Source of the DNA: Desulfarculaceae bacterium
GTDB taxonomy: Bacteria; Desulfobacterota; Desulfarculia; Desulfarculales; Desulfarculaceae
Assembly: GCA_020444545.1 (NCBI GenBank)
Contig: JAHLKT010000001.1
Location: forward strand, 682,001 to 746,000
Length of the DNA stretch: 64,000 bases
Direction of reading: 5' to 3'
A program made the position numbers and the translations under genes. The notes under the pieces are model-generated. The model had not been told where the DNA came from. It saw only the letters and a program-made list of their open reading frames with translations, and did no database searches. Positions 43,434-52,140 of this stretch are shown here, in pieces. Numbering within the stretch: position 1 is the first letter of the stretch; every line of letters begins with the position of its first letter.

Positions 43434-44488
43434 GGCCCGGGGTCAAGAGCACGGTGGGCCTGGCGGTGGCGGTGCTGCTGCTGGGCCTGGCCGGGTTCGG
43501 GGCCTATCTGGTGGGCACCACCTGGCTCCTGGGCCGGAGGGCCAGCCCCAGCGGGGTGGCGGTGGTGGTGGATATCCCCAAGGGCGCCAACCTGCGCTCG
43601 GCCGCCGAGATCCTGGCCAAGGCCGGGGTGGTGGACAACGCCCGCTGGTTCGCCCTGGCCGGGCGCATCACCGCCGAGGAGGGCCCCATCCGGGCCGGGG
43701 AGTACGAGCTTTCCCCGGCCATGAACGCGGCGCGCATCCTTCAGTTCTTGCGCCAGGGGCGGGTGAAGCTGCACTACGTGCTCATCCCCGAGGGCTACAC
43801 CCTGCGCCAGATCGCGGCCCGTTTGGGCGAGTCGGGCATCGCCGAGCAGGGCGAGGTGTTGCGCCTGGGGCGCGACCCGGACTTCGCCGCCGGGCTGGGC
43901 ATCGACCACCCCACCCTGGAGGGCTATCTCTTCCCGGACACCTACCGCTTCCCGCGCCATCTGGGGGCCCGGGCCGTCCTCTCGGCCATGGTGGGGCGCT
44001 TCGACAAGGTGTGGGCCGGTCTGGCTCCCTTGGCCAAGGCCGCCGGCATGGCCCAGGCCAAGGTGGTGATCCTGGCCAGCATCATTCAGAGGGAGACCGC
44101 GGTGAACCGGGAGATGCCCCTGGTCGGCGCGGTGTACTCCAACCGCCTGAAGCGGGGCATGCGCCTCCAGGCCGACCCCACCGTGATCTACGGCCTGGGC
44201 GCGGCCTTTGACGGCAACCTGACCCGTTCTGACCTGGAAAAGGACACCCCTTACAACACCTACACCCGGCGGGGCCTGCCGCCCGGGCCCATCTGCTCGC
44301 CCGGGCGCGAGGCGCTCTTGGCCGCCATCCAGCCCGCCAAGGCCCCCTATCTTTACTTCGTGGCCAAGGGCGACGGCGAGCACCAGTTCTCGGTGACCTA
44401 TGCCCAACACGTCAAGGCGGTGGACAAATACCAGCGCCACCGGCGCGCGGCGCAGCCCAGCAAGACACGGATTGACAGTAAGAATTAG
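43430..44488 (+). CDS. mltG: Endolytic murein transglycosylase
   Basis: The 352-residue protein starts at TTG (TTGA overlap with ruvX). One N-terminal membrane helix (TVGLAVAVLLLGLAGFGAYL) anchors a LysM-like subdomain and the YceG catalytic domain with the key Glu222 in ILASIIQRETA, followed by MRLQADPTVIYGLG and RRGLPPGPICSPG. It cleaves nascent glycan strands to end their extension. The ruvX-mltG arrangement is common. Confidence 0.95.
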   Translation: MRPGVKSTVGLAVAVLLLGLAGFGAYLVGTTWLLGRRASPSGVAVVVDIPKGANLRSAAEILAKAGVVDNARWFALAGRITAEEGPIRAGEYELSPAMNAARILQFLRQGRVKLHYVLIPEGYTLRQIAARLGESGIAEQGEVLRLGRDPDFAAGLGIDHPTLEGYLFPDTYRFPRHLGARAVLSAMVGRFDKVWAGLAPLAKAAGMAQAKVVILASIIQRETAVNREMPLVGAVYSNRLKRGMRLQADPTVIYGLGAAFDGNLTRSDLEKDTPYNTYTRRGLPPGPICSPGREALLAAIQPAKAPYLYFVAKGDGEHQFSVTYAQHVKAVDKYQRHRRAAQPSKTRIDSKN

Positions 44489-44874
44489 TTGGCGGGCAGG
44501 CCCTGTTCCTGGCGGATCTGGGCCGCGGTCACGGAGATGTTGTAGCGCTCCACGGCGTCGAGGTGCTTGCCGATGCGCTCCTTGATGCCCCTGAGCTTCA
44601 CCTGGCAGCGCACCCCCTGGGGCGAGGAAGGCACCACCCCTTCGCACTGCTGGTTGTGGTCGCGCACCGCCCGCACCAGGCCGTCCCACTGCATCAAAAG
44701 CTCGTTGCGCTTGCCCTCCAGCTCGGCCCGCTCGGCATAGGGCAGCTCCTTGGGCGGCACCAGGGGCTCGGGCACCTTGGCCCCGGCCGGAGGCGCCGCC
44801 AGCAGGCCGCCCAGGGCCAAAAGCAGGGCCAGAACCAGGGCGCGGGAGCGCGATTTGAGTGCGTGGCTGGGCAT
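44485..44874 (-). CDS. Small secreted protein of unknown function
   Basis: The product of about 129 residues (ATG at 44874; upstream in-frame ATGs are alternatives) has a clear signal peptide (ALVLALLLALGGLLAAPPAGA). The mature part is helical and charged, with two Cys residues (HNQQCEGVV and VRCQVKL) that may form a disulfide in the periplasm. I do not recognise a family. Its stop overlaps the convergent mltG stop by 4 bp. Confidence 0.7.
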   Translation of the reverse strand: MPSHALKSRSRALVLALLLALGGLLAAPPAGAKVPEPLVPPKELPYAERAELEGKRNELLMQWDGLVRAVRDHNQQCEGVVPSSPQGVRCQVKLRGIKERIGKHLDAVERYNISVTAAQIRQEQGLPAN

Positions 44875-44938
44875 GAATGGCATCATAAAGCAGGCCGGGA
44901 CGCAATACAACCGGCAGGCAAAAGGGGGCGTTCACTGG

Positions 44939-45032
44939 GCTGAATGAGAGTTCAGTTTTTTGTTGAAGGCGGTTCATTTCCATTGTATGTTTGCCGGGCC
45001 GCGCGGGGTCCAGGGCGATGAACCGCCTTCAA
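44939..45032. repeat. Inverted 15-bp repeat and TGAA/TTCA dyads before the TetR gene
   Basis: TTGAAGGCGGTTCAT (44963-44977) and its perfect inverted copy ATGAACCGCCTTCAA (45018-45032) are 40 bp apart. Each contains TGAA-N5-TTCA. CTGAA-N6-TTCAG is at 44939-44954. The pair could form a hairpin in RNA or bind a dimeric regulator. Confidence 0.6.
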
Positions 45033-45039
45033 AAAATCG

Positions 45040-45092
45040 TTGACAGCCCCCCGCCTGCGTGCTACCAAAATGTTTGAATGAATCATCATTCA
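45040..45092 (+). promoter_or_regulatory. Promoter and FadR-like operator of the TetR-etfBA locus
   Basis: TTGACA (45040-45045), a 17-bp spacer and a weak -10 TACCAA (45063-45068) are followed by the dyad TGAATGAATCATCATTCA (45075-45092), which would cover the start point. It matches the B. subtilis FadR (YsiA) consensus TGAATGAMTANTCATTCA at all but one position. A related dyad lies before the SCP2 gene. Confidence 0.7.
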
Positions 45093-45145
45093 GTGTAGCT
45101 GCCCCTGTTCGCCCCGGCCCGGCCGGAGGCAATGGATGTAAAGCT

Positions 45146-45754
45146 TTGAAAGATAAAAAGAAAAATAGCGACAAACACCGGCGCATCATGGAAGCGGCGC
45201 TCAAGGTTTTCGCTCAGAACGGTTTTTACAACTCCAAGGTCAGCGAGATCGCCCGCGCCGCCAACGTGGCCGACGGCACCATCTATCTCTACTTCCAGAA
45301 CAAGGACGACATCCTGATCTCCTTGTTCGAAGAGGAGATGGGCAATATTCTGGACAAAATGCGCCAGTCGCTGCAAACTGTGGCCGATCCGGCGGTCAAG
45401 CTGGAGCGCTTCGCCCAGCAGCATCTGATCATGCTGGAGGAGAACCAGGAGCTGGCCGAGATCATCCAGGTGGAGCTGAGGCAATCATCCAAGTTCATGA
45501 AGGAGTACAAGAACGACGGCTTCCACCAGTACCTGAACCTTATCAGCAGCATCATCAAACAAGGCCAAGAGCAGGGGGTGTTCCGCAAGGACATCCTGCC
45601 CGGCGTGGCCAAGCGCGCCTTTTTCGGCGCCCTGGACGAGATGAGCCGCTATTGGATCCTGTCTCCGGTTAAGAAGTATTCCACCGCCGTGGCCGCCCAG
45701 CAGATTAGCTCCTTTTTCATCCAAGGCATGCTGGCCCGGCCGGAAACGGCCTAA
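45146..45754 (+). CDS. fadR: TetR-family regulator, FadR (YsiA)-like, of fatty acid metabolism
   Basis: Translation from the TTG at 45146 gives about 202 residues; upstream in-frame sequence runs through the operator and is unlikely to be coding. The DNA-binding domain (KVFAQNGFYNSKVSEIARAA, then NVADGTIYLYFQNKDDILIS) closely resembles B. subtilis FadR by memory, and the ligand domain follows (IIQVELRQSSKFMKEYKNDG). The protein should bind long-chain acyl-CoA and repress fatty-acid oxidation genes. etfB-etfA lie directly downstream, as in the B. subtilis locus. It is probably autoregulated. Confidence 0.88.
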   Translation: MKDKKKNSDKHRRIMEAALKVFAQNGFYNSKVSEIARAANVADGTIYLYFQNKDDILISLFEEEMGNILDKMRQSLQTVADPAVKLERFAQQHLIMLEENQELAEIIQVELRQSSKFMKEYKNDGFHQYLNLISSIIKQGQEQGVFRKDILPGVAKRAFFGALDEMSRYWILSPVKKYSTAVAAQQISSFFIQGMLARPETA

Positions 45755-45815
45755 CGACTTTGACCATGAGTCCATATCTACCCCAATTGTTTTTCAAGAA
45801 AGGAGGGGTGACTAA

Positions 45816-46586
45816 GTGAACATTGTGGTGTGCATCAAGCAGGTGCCGGACACCGAGTCGGTGATCAAGATCGCGGGCGACGGCATGTCCATCGACACCG
45901 GTGACATCAAGTGGGTGATGAATCCCTATGACGAGTTCGGCGTGGAAGAGGCGCTGCGCATCGTCAAAGACCAGGGTGGCGAAGTGACCGTGGTGGGGGC
46001 CGGCCCCGCCCGCGTGGTGGAGGCCCTGCGTACCGCCCTGGCCATGGGCGCGGACAAGGCCGTCCACATTCAGGACGACGATCTCTACGGCGCCGACCCC
46101 ATCGCCGTGGCCAAGATGCTGGCCAAGGCCATCGAGCCCCTGAACCCGGACATCGTTTTCTTCGGCCAGCGCGCCGTGGACGACGACTCGGGCGTGGTCA
46201 GCTCGGCCGTGGCCGAGTTCCTGGGCATGCCTCAGCTTTCGGTCATCACCAAGGTGGAGCTGGCCGACGGCAAGGTTAAGGGCACCCGGCCCATCGAGGG
46301 CCAGACCGTGGTGCTCGAGGCCTCCCTGCCGGCCGTGATCAGCGCGCAGAAGGGCCTCAACGAGCCCCGCTACGCCAGCCTGCCGGGCATCATGAAGGCC
46401 AAGAAAAAGCCTCTGGAGACCAAGACCCCGGCCGACCTGGGCGCCGAGCGCAGCGACTTCATCGAGATCGCCGCCCTGAACCCGCCCCCCGAGCGGGCTC
46501 CCGGCAAGACCGTGGAAGGCGAGACTCCTGGGGAGCTGGCCGCCAACCTGGCCAAGCTGCTCAAGGAAGAGGCCAAGGTCATCTAA
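45816..46586 (+). CDS. etfB: Electron transfer flavoprotein subunit beta
   Basis: The 256-residue protein starts at GTG after AAAGGAGGGG. Its sequence shows MNIVVCIKQVPDTESVIKIA, KWVMNPYDEFGVEEALRI, the AMP/FAD-site region FFGQRAVDDDSGVVSSAVAEF and PAVISAQKGLNEPRYASLPG, all typical of EtfB. With EtfA it carries electrons from acyl-CoA dehydrogenases or other flavoenzymes to the quinone pool. It follows the FadR-like gene by 61 bp; no dyad of its own is seen there, so it may be read through from that promoter. Confidence 0.96.
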   Translation: MNIVVCIKQVPDTESVIKIAGDGMSIDTGDIKWVMNPYDEFGVEEALRIVKDQGGEVTVVGAGPARVVEALRTALAMGADKAVHIQDDDLYGADPIAVAKMLAKAIEPLNPDIVFFGQRAVDDDSGVVSSAVAEFLGMPQLSVITKVELADGKVKGTRPIEGQTVVLEASLPAVISAQKGLNEPRYASLPGIMKAKKKPLETKTPADLGAERSDFIEIAALNPPPERAPGKTVEGETPGELAANLAKLLKEEAKVI

Positions 46587-46634
46587 GGGCCTTTATCAGG
46601 TCATCACCTTTCGCACGAAGGGAGTGCATATATC

Positions 46635-47588
46635 ATGGCTGGTGTTTGGATCATCGCCGAACAGCGTGACGGCGAGTTCAGAAAAATAACTTATGAGGTG
46701 GCCAGCGCGGCCAAGAAGGTGGCCGACGAGCTGGGCACCGAGGTGACCGCGGTGGTGCTTGGTTCCGGGATGCAGGACGCCTGCGCCGAGCTGGGCAAGT
46801 ACGGCGTGGCCAAGGTGCTCTACGTGGACGGCGACGCTTTCGCCACCTACACCACCGACGCCTACACCAACGCCGCCGGCGCCCTGATCAAAGACGGCGC
46901 CCCGGACGTGGTGCTCTTTGGCGCCAGCACCCAGGGCAAGGACCTGGGCGGCCGCCTGGCGGCCCGCCTGGACACGGGCATCGCGGTGGACTGCACCGCC
47001 CTGGCCGTGGCCGACGGCAAGCTCAAGGCCACCCGCCCCATTTACGCCGGCAAGGTCTACGCCGACGTCATCATCAACGGCACCCCGCAGATCGCATCGC
47101 TTCGCCCCAACGTCTTTGACGTGGTCGAGGCGGGCGGCGAGGCGGCGGTGGAAGCCGCCAGCGCGGACGCGGGCGAGATCAAGGCCGCCGTGGCCGAGGT
47201 CCAGGCCGCCGAGGAAGGCAAGATCGACCTCACCGAGGCCACCGTCATCGTCAGCGGCGGCCGCGGCATGAAAGAGGCCGACAACTTCAAGCTGCTGGAA
47301 GAGCTGGCCGGCAAGCTCAACGCCGCCGTGGGCGCCTCGCGCAGCGCGGTGGACGCCGGCTGGCGTCACCACACCGATCAGGTTGGCCAGACCGGCAAGG
47401 TCGTCACCCCCAACCTGTACATCGCCTGCGGCATCTCCGGCGCCATCCAGCACCTGGCGGGCATGGGCTCCTCCAAGGTCATCGTGGCCATCAACAAGGA
47501 CGCCGACGCGCCCATCCACACCAAGGCCGACTATTGCGTGGTAGCCGACCTGTTCGACGTGGTGCCCGAGCTGACCAAAGAGGTCTAG
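46635..47588 (+). CDS. etfA: Electron transfer flavoprotein subunit alpha
   Basis: The 317-residue protein has the EtfA N-terminal domain ([20 protein letters not shown]) and the FAD domain with [40 protein letters not shown] and [20 protein letters not shown]. EtfA binds the redox FAD. The terminator at 47621-47650 closes the unit. No acyl-CoA dehydrogenase is adjacent. Confidence 0.97.
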   Translation: MAGVWIIAEQRDGEFRKITYEVASAAKKVADELGTEVTAVVLGSGMQDACAELGKYGVAKVLYVDGDAFATYTTDAYTNAAGALIKDGAPDVVLFGASTQGKDLGGRLAARLDTGIAVDCTALAVADGKLKATRPIYAGKVYADVIINGTPQIASLRPNVFDVVEAGGEAAVEAASADAGEIKAAVAEVQAAEEGKIDLTEATVIVSGGRGMKEADNFKLLEELAGKLNAAVGASRSAVDAGWRHHTDQVGQTGKVVTPNLYIACGISGAIQHLAGMGSSKVIVAINKDADAPIHTKADYCVVADLFDVVPELTKEV

Positions 47589-47620
47589 TTCAGAAACCAC
47601 CTGTCTAGGTTAAGCAAGAA

Positions 47621-47650
47621 CCCCCGCCCGGCAACGGGCGGGGGTTTTTT
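47621..47650 (+). terminator. Rho-independent terminator of etfBA
   Basis: The stem CCCCCGCCCG-N4-CGGGCGGGGG (47621-47644) is followed by six T residues (47645-47650). Confidence 0.92.
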
Positions 47651-47674
47651 ATGCGATAGGCGGGGCTGCGCGGC

Positions 47675-48259
47675 TCACTTGGCGAAGACCACCTTGAGCT
47701 TGTGGCTGGCCGCCCGGCCCGTGAGCCGGTCGTTCACCCGGATGGAGAGCAGGTATTCCCCGGCCGGGATCTTGTTCAGGGTCAGCCGGATGTTGATGAA
47801 GAACTCCCGGTTGGCCCGCCGGCTGGTGAACTTCCACTGGGCGAAATCGTCCTTGCCCCACAGGATGGTGCCGTCCGGTTTGAGCAGGGCCACGTCCGCG
47901 CTCAGGGAAAAGACGTACAGATCACCCTTCTTCCTGATGCGCTGTCCCAGGGGCTCCACGTAGGCGTATATGGTTTGCCCCTGGCGATAGGTGTTGCTCT
48001 TCCGGGGGGTGAACAGGCCATAGCCTTGAGTGGGGCCCTCGGTCAAAACCACGGCGTCCAGGGAAAAGGGGATATGGTCCCACAAGGCGGACAGGGCCTT
48101 TTCGGTGGTCCGGAAGGCTTCCATTTTCTTGCCCTGCTCCAGCTCCCCCTGGGCCTGGGTGAGGGCGGAAAGGGCGGGGTTGGTCTCAACGGCCCAGGCG
48201 GGCGCGGCGGCCAACAACAAGGCGATCAGCACAATCAGCGGCAACGAATAGCGAGTCAT
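47675..48259 (-). CDS. Secreted protein of unknown function (194 aa)
   Basis: The ATG at 48259 follows GGGGAGGAACC. A signal peptide (YSLPLIVLIALLLAAAPAWA) is cleaved before VETNPALS. The body (QTIYAYVEPLGQRIRKKGDL, ADVALLKPDGTILWG) and the C-terminal strand set (NKIPAGEYLLSIRVNDRLTG) suggest a beta-sandwich like those of periplasmic ligand-binding or assembly proteins. I do not recognise the family. It should be periplasmic. Confidence 0.75.
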   Translation of the reverse strand: MTRYSLPLIVLIALLLAAAPAWAVETNPALSALTQAQGELEQGKKMEAFRTTEKALSALWDHIPFSLDAVVLTEGPTQGYGLFTPRKSNTYRQGQTIYAYVEPLGQRIRKKGDLYVFSLSADVALLKPDGTILWGKDDFAQWKFTSRRANREFFINIRLTLNKIPAGEYLLSIRVNDRLTGRAASHKLKVVFAK

Positions 48260-48371
48260 GGTTCCTCCCCGGGCTGGGCACATAATTGCCCCACCTGGCG
48301 GGGCAGTCACCATTGCCCTATTGAACTACGCGGGATTGCCTGAGTTCAAGCGCCATCTGGCGCTACCCAAC

Positions 48372-48400
48372 AAAAACCCCCGCCCGGCAAGGGGCGGGGG
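48372..48400 (-). terminator. Rho-independent terminator of the 48.4-49.4 kb gene
   Basis: On the - strand, CCCCCGCCC-N6-GGGCGGGGG (stem arms 48377-48385 and 48392-48400) is followed by five T residues, shown as A at 48372-48376 on the + strand. Confidence 0.88.
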
Positions 48401-48422
48401 GGGTAGTGCGCGGATGTTGGGG

Positions 48423-49376
48423 TCAGGGCGTGATCTTCTTGATCAGCTCGTTGATCTTTTGTTTGTTTTCTCCATCCAAATTATTGGAAATACCCTGCAG
48501 CTTAACTGCTAATTCGCCTTTGGCTTTGGCTACGGCCGCGCCGGCCTCTGCTCTGGCGGCTTCCCCTTTTTTCTCGGCCACAGCCTTGTCGCTGCCCCGC
48601 ACTAAAGTAAGCAGGGTGTCACCCACCCTTTGCAAAATCTGCAAGACTGCCTCAGCCGCAAAACCGCCCACAAGGGCAAGCACCACAGTACTCAATTCGT
48701 CCGCGTTTTTACCTTCTTCACTTGCAAAGTCGATCAACTCCGGACCAAAGCAGCCGAGGATGACACCGGAGACAACACCCATGAAATAACGAATGTAATA
48801 AGCAAGATGATATTGCGGATTGAATGTCCGATTTAGGATGTAGCCACGGGCCACGTTGAGAAAATAGAGTCCAGAGCCCAGCATGGCTGCCAGGAGGATC
48901 ATGAGGTGGGGTCGCCAGTCATTGGCGGCCTTGGCCCACGCAGCGGAAGTTGCCGTTTTAAACAACTCCGTCTTTACCCCGACATATAGGACCAACAGAG
49001 CAACAAGGCTGAAAGTGGTTAGGATAAGGATTAGGTTGACTGAAAAATTGTTAATGAAAAGTCCAAGCCCTTTGCGCTCGGTGGCTTGCAATGAGGCAGG
49101 CGTGGCCGGGGCAACCAGAGGAAGCAGCAAATTGTGCACCTTGATCAGGTTGCTGTATTCAGTCTCGCAAGTCTCTCCATTTACCGAAGCTGTGGTAAGC
49201 ACACCGCGTTCACAGTCCAACTCCGCTAGGGCGCCGATTAGTTCCTGGGACATTTCCTTGCCGGTTTCGCCCACATAATCGACCATGGCGTCCACATCCA
49301 ACAGGAGCTTCCCCACCCTTTCGGACAGATATTTTTTGGTTACCTCCTGGCCGTTTTTGCTTTTATCCACGGACAT
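48423..49376 (-). CDS. Unknown membrane protein with lower GC content
   Basis: The 317-residue product starts at the ATG after GGGGGAGAGTC. It has three or four membrane segments (LILILTTFSLVALLVLYVGV, LMILLAAMLGSGLYFLNVA, YFMGVVSGVILGCFGPEL and STVVLALVGGFAAEAVLQIL), an N-terminal cytosolic helical region and a C-terminal coiled coil (KAVAEKKGEAARAEAGAAVA). I do not recognise a family. The base composition and codon use are visibly less GC-rich than the neighbours, which suggests recent transfer. Confidence 0.72.
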   Translation of the reverse strand: MSVDKSKNGQEVTKKYLSERVGKLLLDVDAMVDYVGETGKEMSQELIGALAELDCERGVLTTASVNGETCETEYSNLIKVHNLLLPLVAPATPASLQATERKGLGLFINNFSVNLILILTTFSLVALLVLYVGVKTELFKTATSAAWAKAANDWRPHLMILLAAMLGSGLYFLNVARGYILNRTFNPQYHLAYYIRYFMGVVSGVILGCFGPELIDFASEEGKNADELSTVVLALVGGFAAEAVLQILQRVGDTLLTLVRGSDKAVAEKKGEAARAEAGAAVAKAKGELAVKLQGISNNLDGENKQKINELIKKITP

Positions 49377-49667
49377 GACTCTCCCCCAAAAGGAATGATC
49401 CTTCGCCCGCGCCCCCCGGCCGGTGGTGTTCGCTGTGATGATTTTGGGACGCCGAGCCGGAACGGCCTCCCCCACGGCGGCCGCTGCCCCCACGTTGCTC
49501 AAATCCCGGTTGATGTGTGGGTGTTATCCTAGGACAAGGGCGGGGGTGGGGTCAATGGGGTTGGGGGAGCGTGTTGGCGGGGATTTCTTGCCGCTCGGCA
49601 AGAGCCTCACGGCCCCGATAGCACAGCTATCGGGGGCAGCAGAGAAGAAGAAAGCTTGACGGCCCGC
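49377..49667. repeat. Promoter zone and palindromic module, region 6
   Basis: This gap of about 290 bp has one module B (CCCCGATAGC-N3-GCTATCGGGG at 49613-49635) and a TTGCCGCTCGGCAA hairpin near 49589. The rest is upstream sequence of the membrane protein gene. No gene is supported. Confidence 0.7.
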
Positions 49668-50615
49668 CTAGTTCGCCCGGAACTTCAGCTTTTCGCCGCG
49701 CTCCAGGCGCAGGATGTTGTCCGCCACCTGGCGGCCGATCTGGGCGAAGCTCTGGGCGGTGACCCCGGCCACATGGGGGGTGGCCACCACCAGGGGGTGG
49801 TGCAACAGGGGGTTGTCCGGCGCGGGGGGCTCGGCCGCGAAAACGTCCAGGCCCACCCCGCCCAAACGGCCCGCGTCCAAGGCCCCGATCAGGGCCCGCT
49901 CGTCGATCACCCCGCCCCGGCCCACGTTGACCAGGATGGCCCCGGGCTTCATGGCCAAAAAGGCCTCCACATTGAACAGGCCCAGGGTGCCGGGGTTGGC
50001 GGTGAGCGCGGCGGTGACGAAGTCGGCTTGGCCCAATAGACGCAGGAAGTCATCCGGCCCGCCCAGCTCGGCCAGGCCCAGCTCCTCGGCCAGGCCGGGC
50101 GACGGCGTGGCCTTGACCGCGCTGACGCTCATGCCCAAGGCGACGAGCCTCTGAGCCAGGGCCTTACCCACCCGGCCTAGGCCCACCACCAGGGCCTTGC
50201 TGCCGTGCAGGGCCATCCCCAAGGGCGCGCCCCAGGGGCCGCTGTCCAAATGGGCCCGGTGCTCGCCCAAACGGCGGGCCGCGGCCATCATCAGAAACAC
50301 CGCGTGCTCAGAGGTGCTCTCCGCGTTGGCCGTTGCCTGGTCGGCGGGCACGTTGCACACCGGGATGCCCCGGGCCGTGGCCGCCGCGATGTCCACCCCT
50401 TCCAGGCCCACCCCCATCTGCTGGATGAGCTTGAGCGAGGAGCCGGTGATCACCTCGGCCGGGATGCGGGCCATGGTGGGTATGAGCACGTCGGCCCCGC
50501 GGCAGGCCTCGGCCAGCTCCTCCTCGCCCACGGGGACGAGGTCGTGGCCGGGCAGAAACTCGCGCAGGAGGGGCACGATGGCGGGGAAGTTGTGACTGGC
50601 CTTGATGATGCGCAT
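49668..50615 (-). CDS. D-isomer-specific 2-hydroxyacid dehydrogenase
   Basis: The 315-residue protein has the expected two-domain layout with the NAD motif VVGLGRVGKALAQRL near residue 143. The catalytic Arg is in AALTANPGTLGLF-adjacent sequence, the Glu region is VNVGRGGVIDERALIGALD and the catalytic His is in VVATPHVAGVTAQS. It reduces a 2-keto acid or oxidises a D-2-hydroxy acid (phosphoglycerate, lactate and glyoxylate relatives); the substrate is undetermined. The ATG follows CCGGAGATAAGCC. It is monocistronic. Confidence 0.92.
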   Translation of the reverse strand: MRIIKASHNFPAIVPLLREFLPGHDLVPVGEEELAEACRGADVLIPTMARIPAEVITGSSLKLIQQMGVGLEGVDIAAATARGIPVCNVPADQATANAESTSEHAVFLMMAAARRLGEHRAHLDSGPWGAPLGMALHGSKALVVGLGRVGKALAQRLVALGMSVSAVKATPSPGLAEELGLAELGGPDDFLRLLGQADFVTAALTANPGTLGLFNVEAFLAMKPGAILVNVGRGGVIDERALIGALDAGRLGGVGLDVFAAEPPAPDNPLLHHPLVVATPHVAGVTAQSFAQIGRQVADNILRLERGEKLKFRAN

Positions 50616-50689
50616 GGCTTATCTCCGGTGGTTGCCGGGAAATATCCTACGTCACCCCGGCCCGGTCGGCAAGGCTGCGAAGCGGCCAC

Positions 50690-50721
50690 AAAAAAGAGCC
50701 TTGCCGAGGGGGGCGGCAAGG
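50690..50721 (-). terminator. Rho-independent terminator of the queH operon
   Basis: On the - strand, CCTTGCCG-N7-CGGCAAGG (arms 50699-50706 and 50714-50721) is followed by six T residues (A at 50690-50695 on +). Confidence 0.9.
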
Positions 50722-50751
50722 CGTCGGGCGATCAACGGGAAAAGCCGTCTT

Positions 50752-52140
50752 TTAGAAGCCGAGACTCTCTAAAAGCTTGTCCACCTTCTTCATGTCCGGC
50801 AGGGAAGAAGCCTCGCCGTCCAGGGGCAGCTCCAGGCCGCTCAGGGCCGCCTCCACCTCGGACTGGGCCTTTTGCTCGGCCCGGAAGGCGTTCATGTCCG
50901 GGTCGGCCTCGCGGGCGGTGAGCTTGGCCTTGAGCCCCACCAGCAGGGCCAGCAGGGACATGAGCGCCTCGCCCATGGGCCGCAGGTTGCCCGGCGCGCT
51001 CTTGTTGGCCGCGCCCGGCACGGCGGCGGCCATCTTGGCCAGGGAGGCCAGGGTCTTGCTCAGCTCCTCCAGGGAGGCGGCGGCCTGCTTCTCCGCGCCG
51101 GGCTCGGACTCGTCGAACAGGTCGGTGAGGTCGGAGAGCTCCTCGGGCAGGCCAGGGCCGGGCCGCCGGGCGGTCTGGGCCACGCGGTCCAGGAAGCCCT
51201 CCAGGCGCTCCAGGAGCAGGGGGTCCGGGGCCTCGCCGCCGGGGCCGAGCACCTCGGCCTCCAGGTAGAGGTTCTCGTCCGGAAAGAGCTGAGCCGCGTT
51301 GGCCTGCATCTTGGCCAAAATCTGCGAGAAGCGCGCGTTGGCCGTGCTCTGTTGCAGGGCGGCCAGCACCATGGGCAGCGGCAGGCGCACCAAACCGCCG
51401 GGGGGCGGCTCGGCCGGGGCGCTCTGGTTGAGCAGCTGCTCCACCGCGCGCTCGTCGAACTCGGTGGGGTCGTCCCACATGGTCTGGATGTGCTTGCGCA
51501 CCGTCTGGTTGATGCAATGGTCGTAGATGCCCTGGAACACGCTCTCCAGGCCGAAGCGGTAGCCCGCCGCCTGGTTGCTTTGCACCCGCGCGCGGGACAC
51601 CTCGCCCATGAGGCTGGCGGCGCCGTCGGCCAGGGCGCCCAGGGGGTTGGCCACCGGCTTGCCGTTGGTGATCACCTTGGCCAGCTTGCGGCGCTCGGCG
51701 GCGGCGGCGGCGCGGGCCTTTTCGGCCAGCTTCAGCTCGGCGGCCACGGCCTGGGCCTGCTCCAGGGCCTGGCCCATGTCCTGGCCCAGCTCGGCGGCGT
51801 CGGGGCCCTTGCCTCCGGGGGCGGCCAGCTTTTTCAGCGAGGCGGCCAGGCCGCGCGCCAGGTGGCCCAACTCGCGGTAGAGGTCGTGGCTCAGCTCGCC
51901 GTAATAATCCGTGGCCGGTGGGCCCAGCGCGGGGCGCTCGCCCGGGGGCAGCTCGCGCTGCTCCTTTTGGGCCGGCTTTTCCATGCCCGGCAGGGCGTGC
52001 TGCTCCCCGGCCGGGGGCAAGCGGCGCGCGCCTTGGTCCAGGGTGCTGACGCTGACCTGATACACCGCTTTTTCGGTGCGGATGGTCATCACCCCGCCGT
52101 CGAATTCCAGGATTATGTCCGGGCCGTTTTTCTCGCTCAC
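50752..52140 (-). CDS. Large helical protein of unknown function, coupled to queH
   Basis: The 462-residue product starts at GTG after GGGGAGAAAACAATC, overlapping the queH stop (GTGA). An N-terminal beta segment (ILEFDGGVMTIRTEKAVYQV) is followed by a Pro-rich linker and long helical, Ala/Glu/Leu-rich stretches (LEQAQAVAAELKLAEKARAA, EAALSGLELPLDGEASSL). There is no signal peptide or membrane helix. I do not recognise a family. It lies before the phage region but its coupling and terminator place it in the queH unit. Confidence 0.75.
   Translation of the reverse strand: MSEKNGPDIILEFDGGVMTIRTEKAVYQVSVSTLDQGARRLPPAGEQHALPGMEKPAQKEQRELPPGERPALGPPATDYYGELSHDLYRELGHLARGLAASLKKLAAPGGKGPDAAELGQDMGQALEQAQAVAAELKLAEKARAAAAAERRKLAKVITNGKPVANPLGALADGAASLMGEVSRARVQSNQAAGYRFGLESVFQGIYDHCINQTVRKHIQTMWDDPTEFDERAVEQLLNQSAPAEPPPGGLVRLPLPMVLAALQQSTANARFSQILAKMQANAAQLFPDENLYLEAEVLGPGGEAPDPLLLERLEGFLDRVAQTARRPGPGLPEELSDLTDLFDESEPGAEKQAAASLEELSKTLASLAKMAAAVPGAANKSAPGNLRPMGEALMSLLALLVGLKAKLTAREADPDMNAFRAEQKAQSEVEAALSGLELPLDGEASSLPDMKKVDKLLESLGF

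Noticed and set aside
45059-45145. An upstream extension of the TetR protein by 29 residues
   Set aside because: It would put the start before the operator and encode a non-family sequence (MLPKCLNESS). The TTG at 45146 fits the family length.
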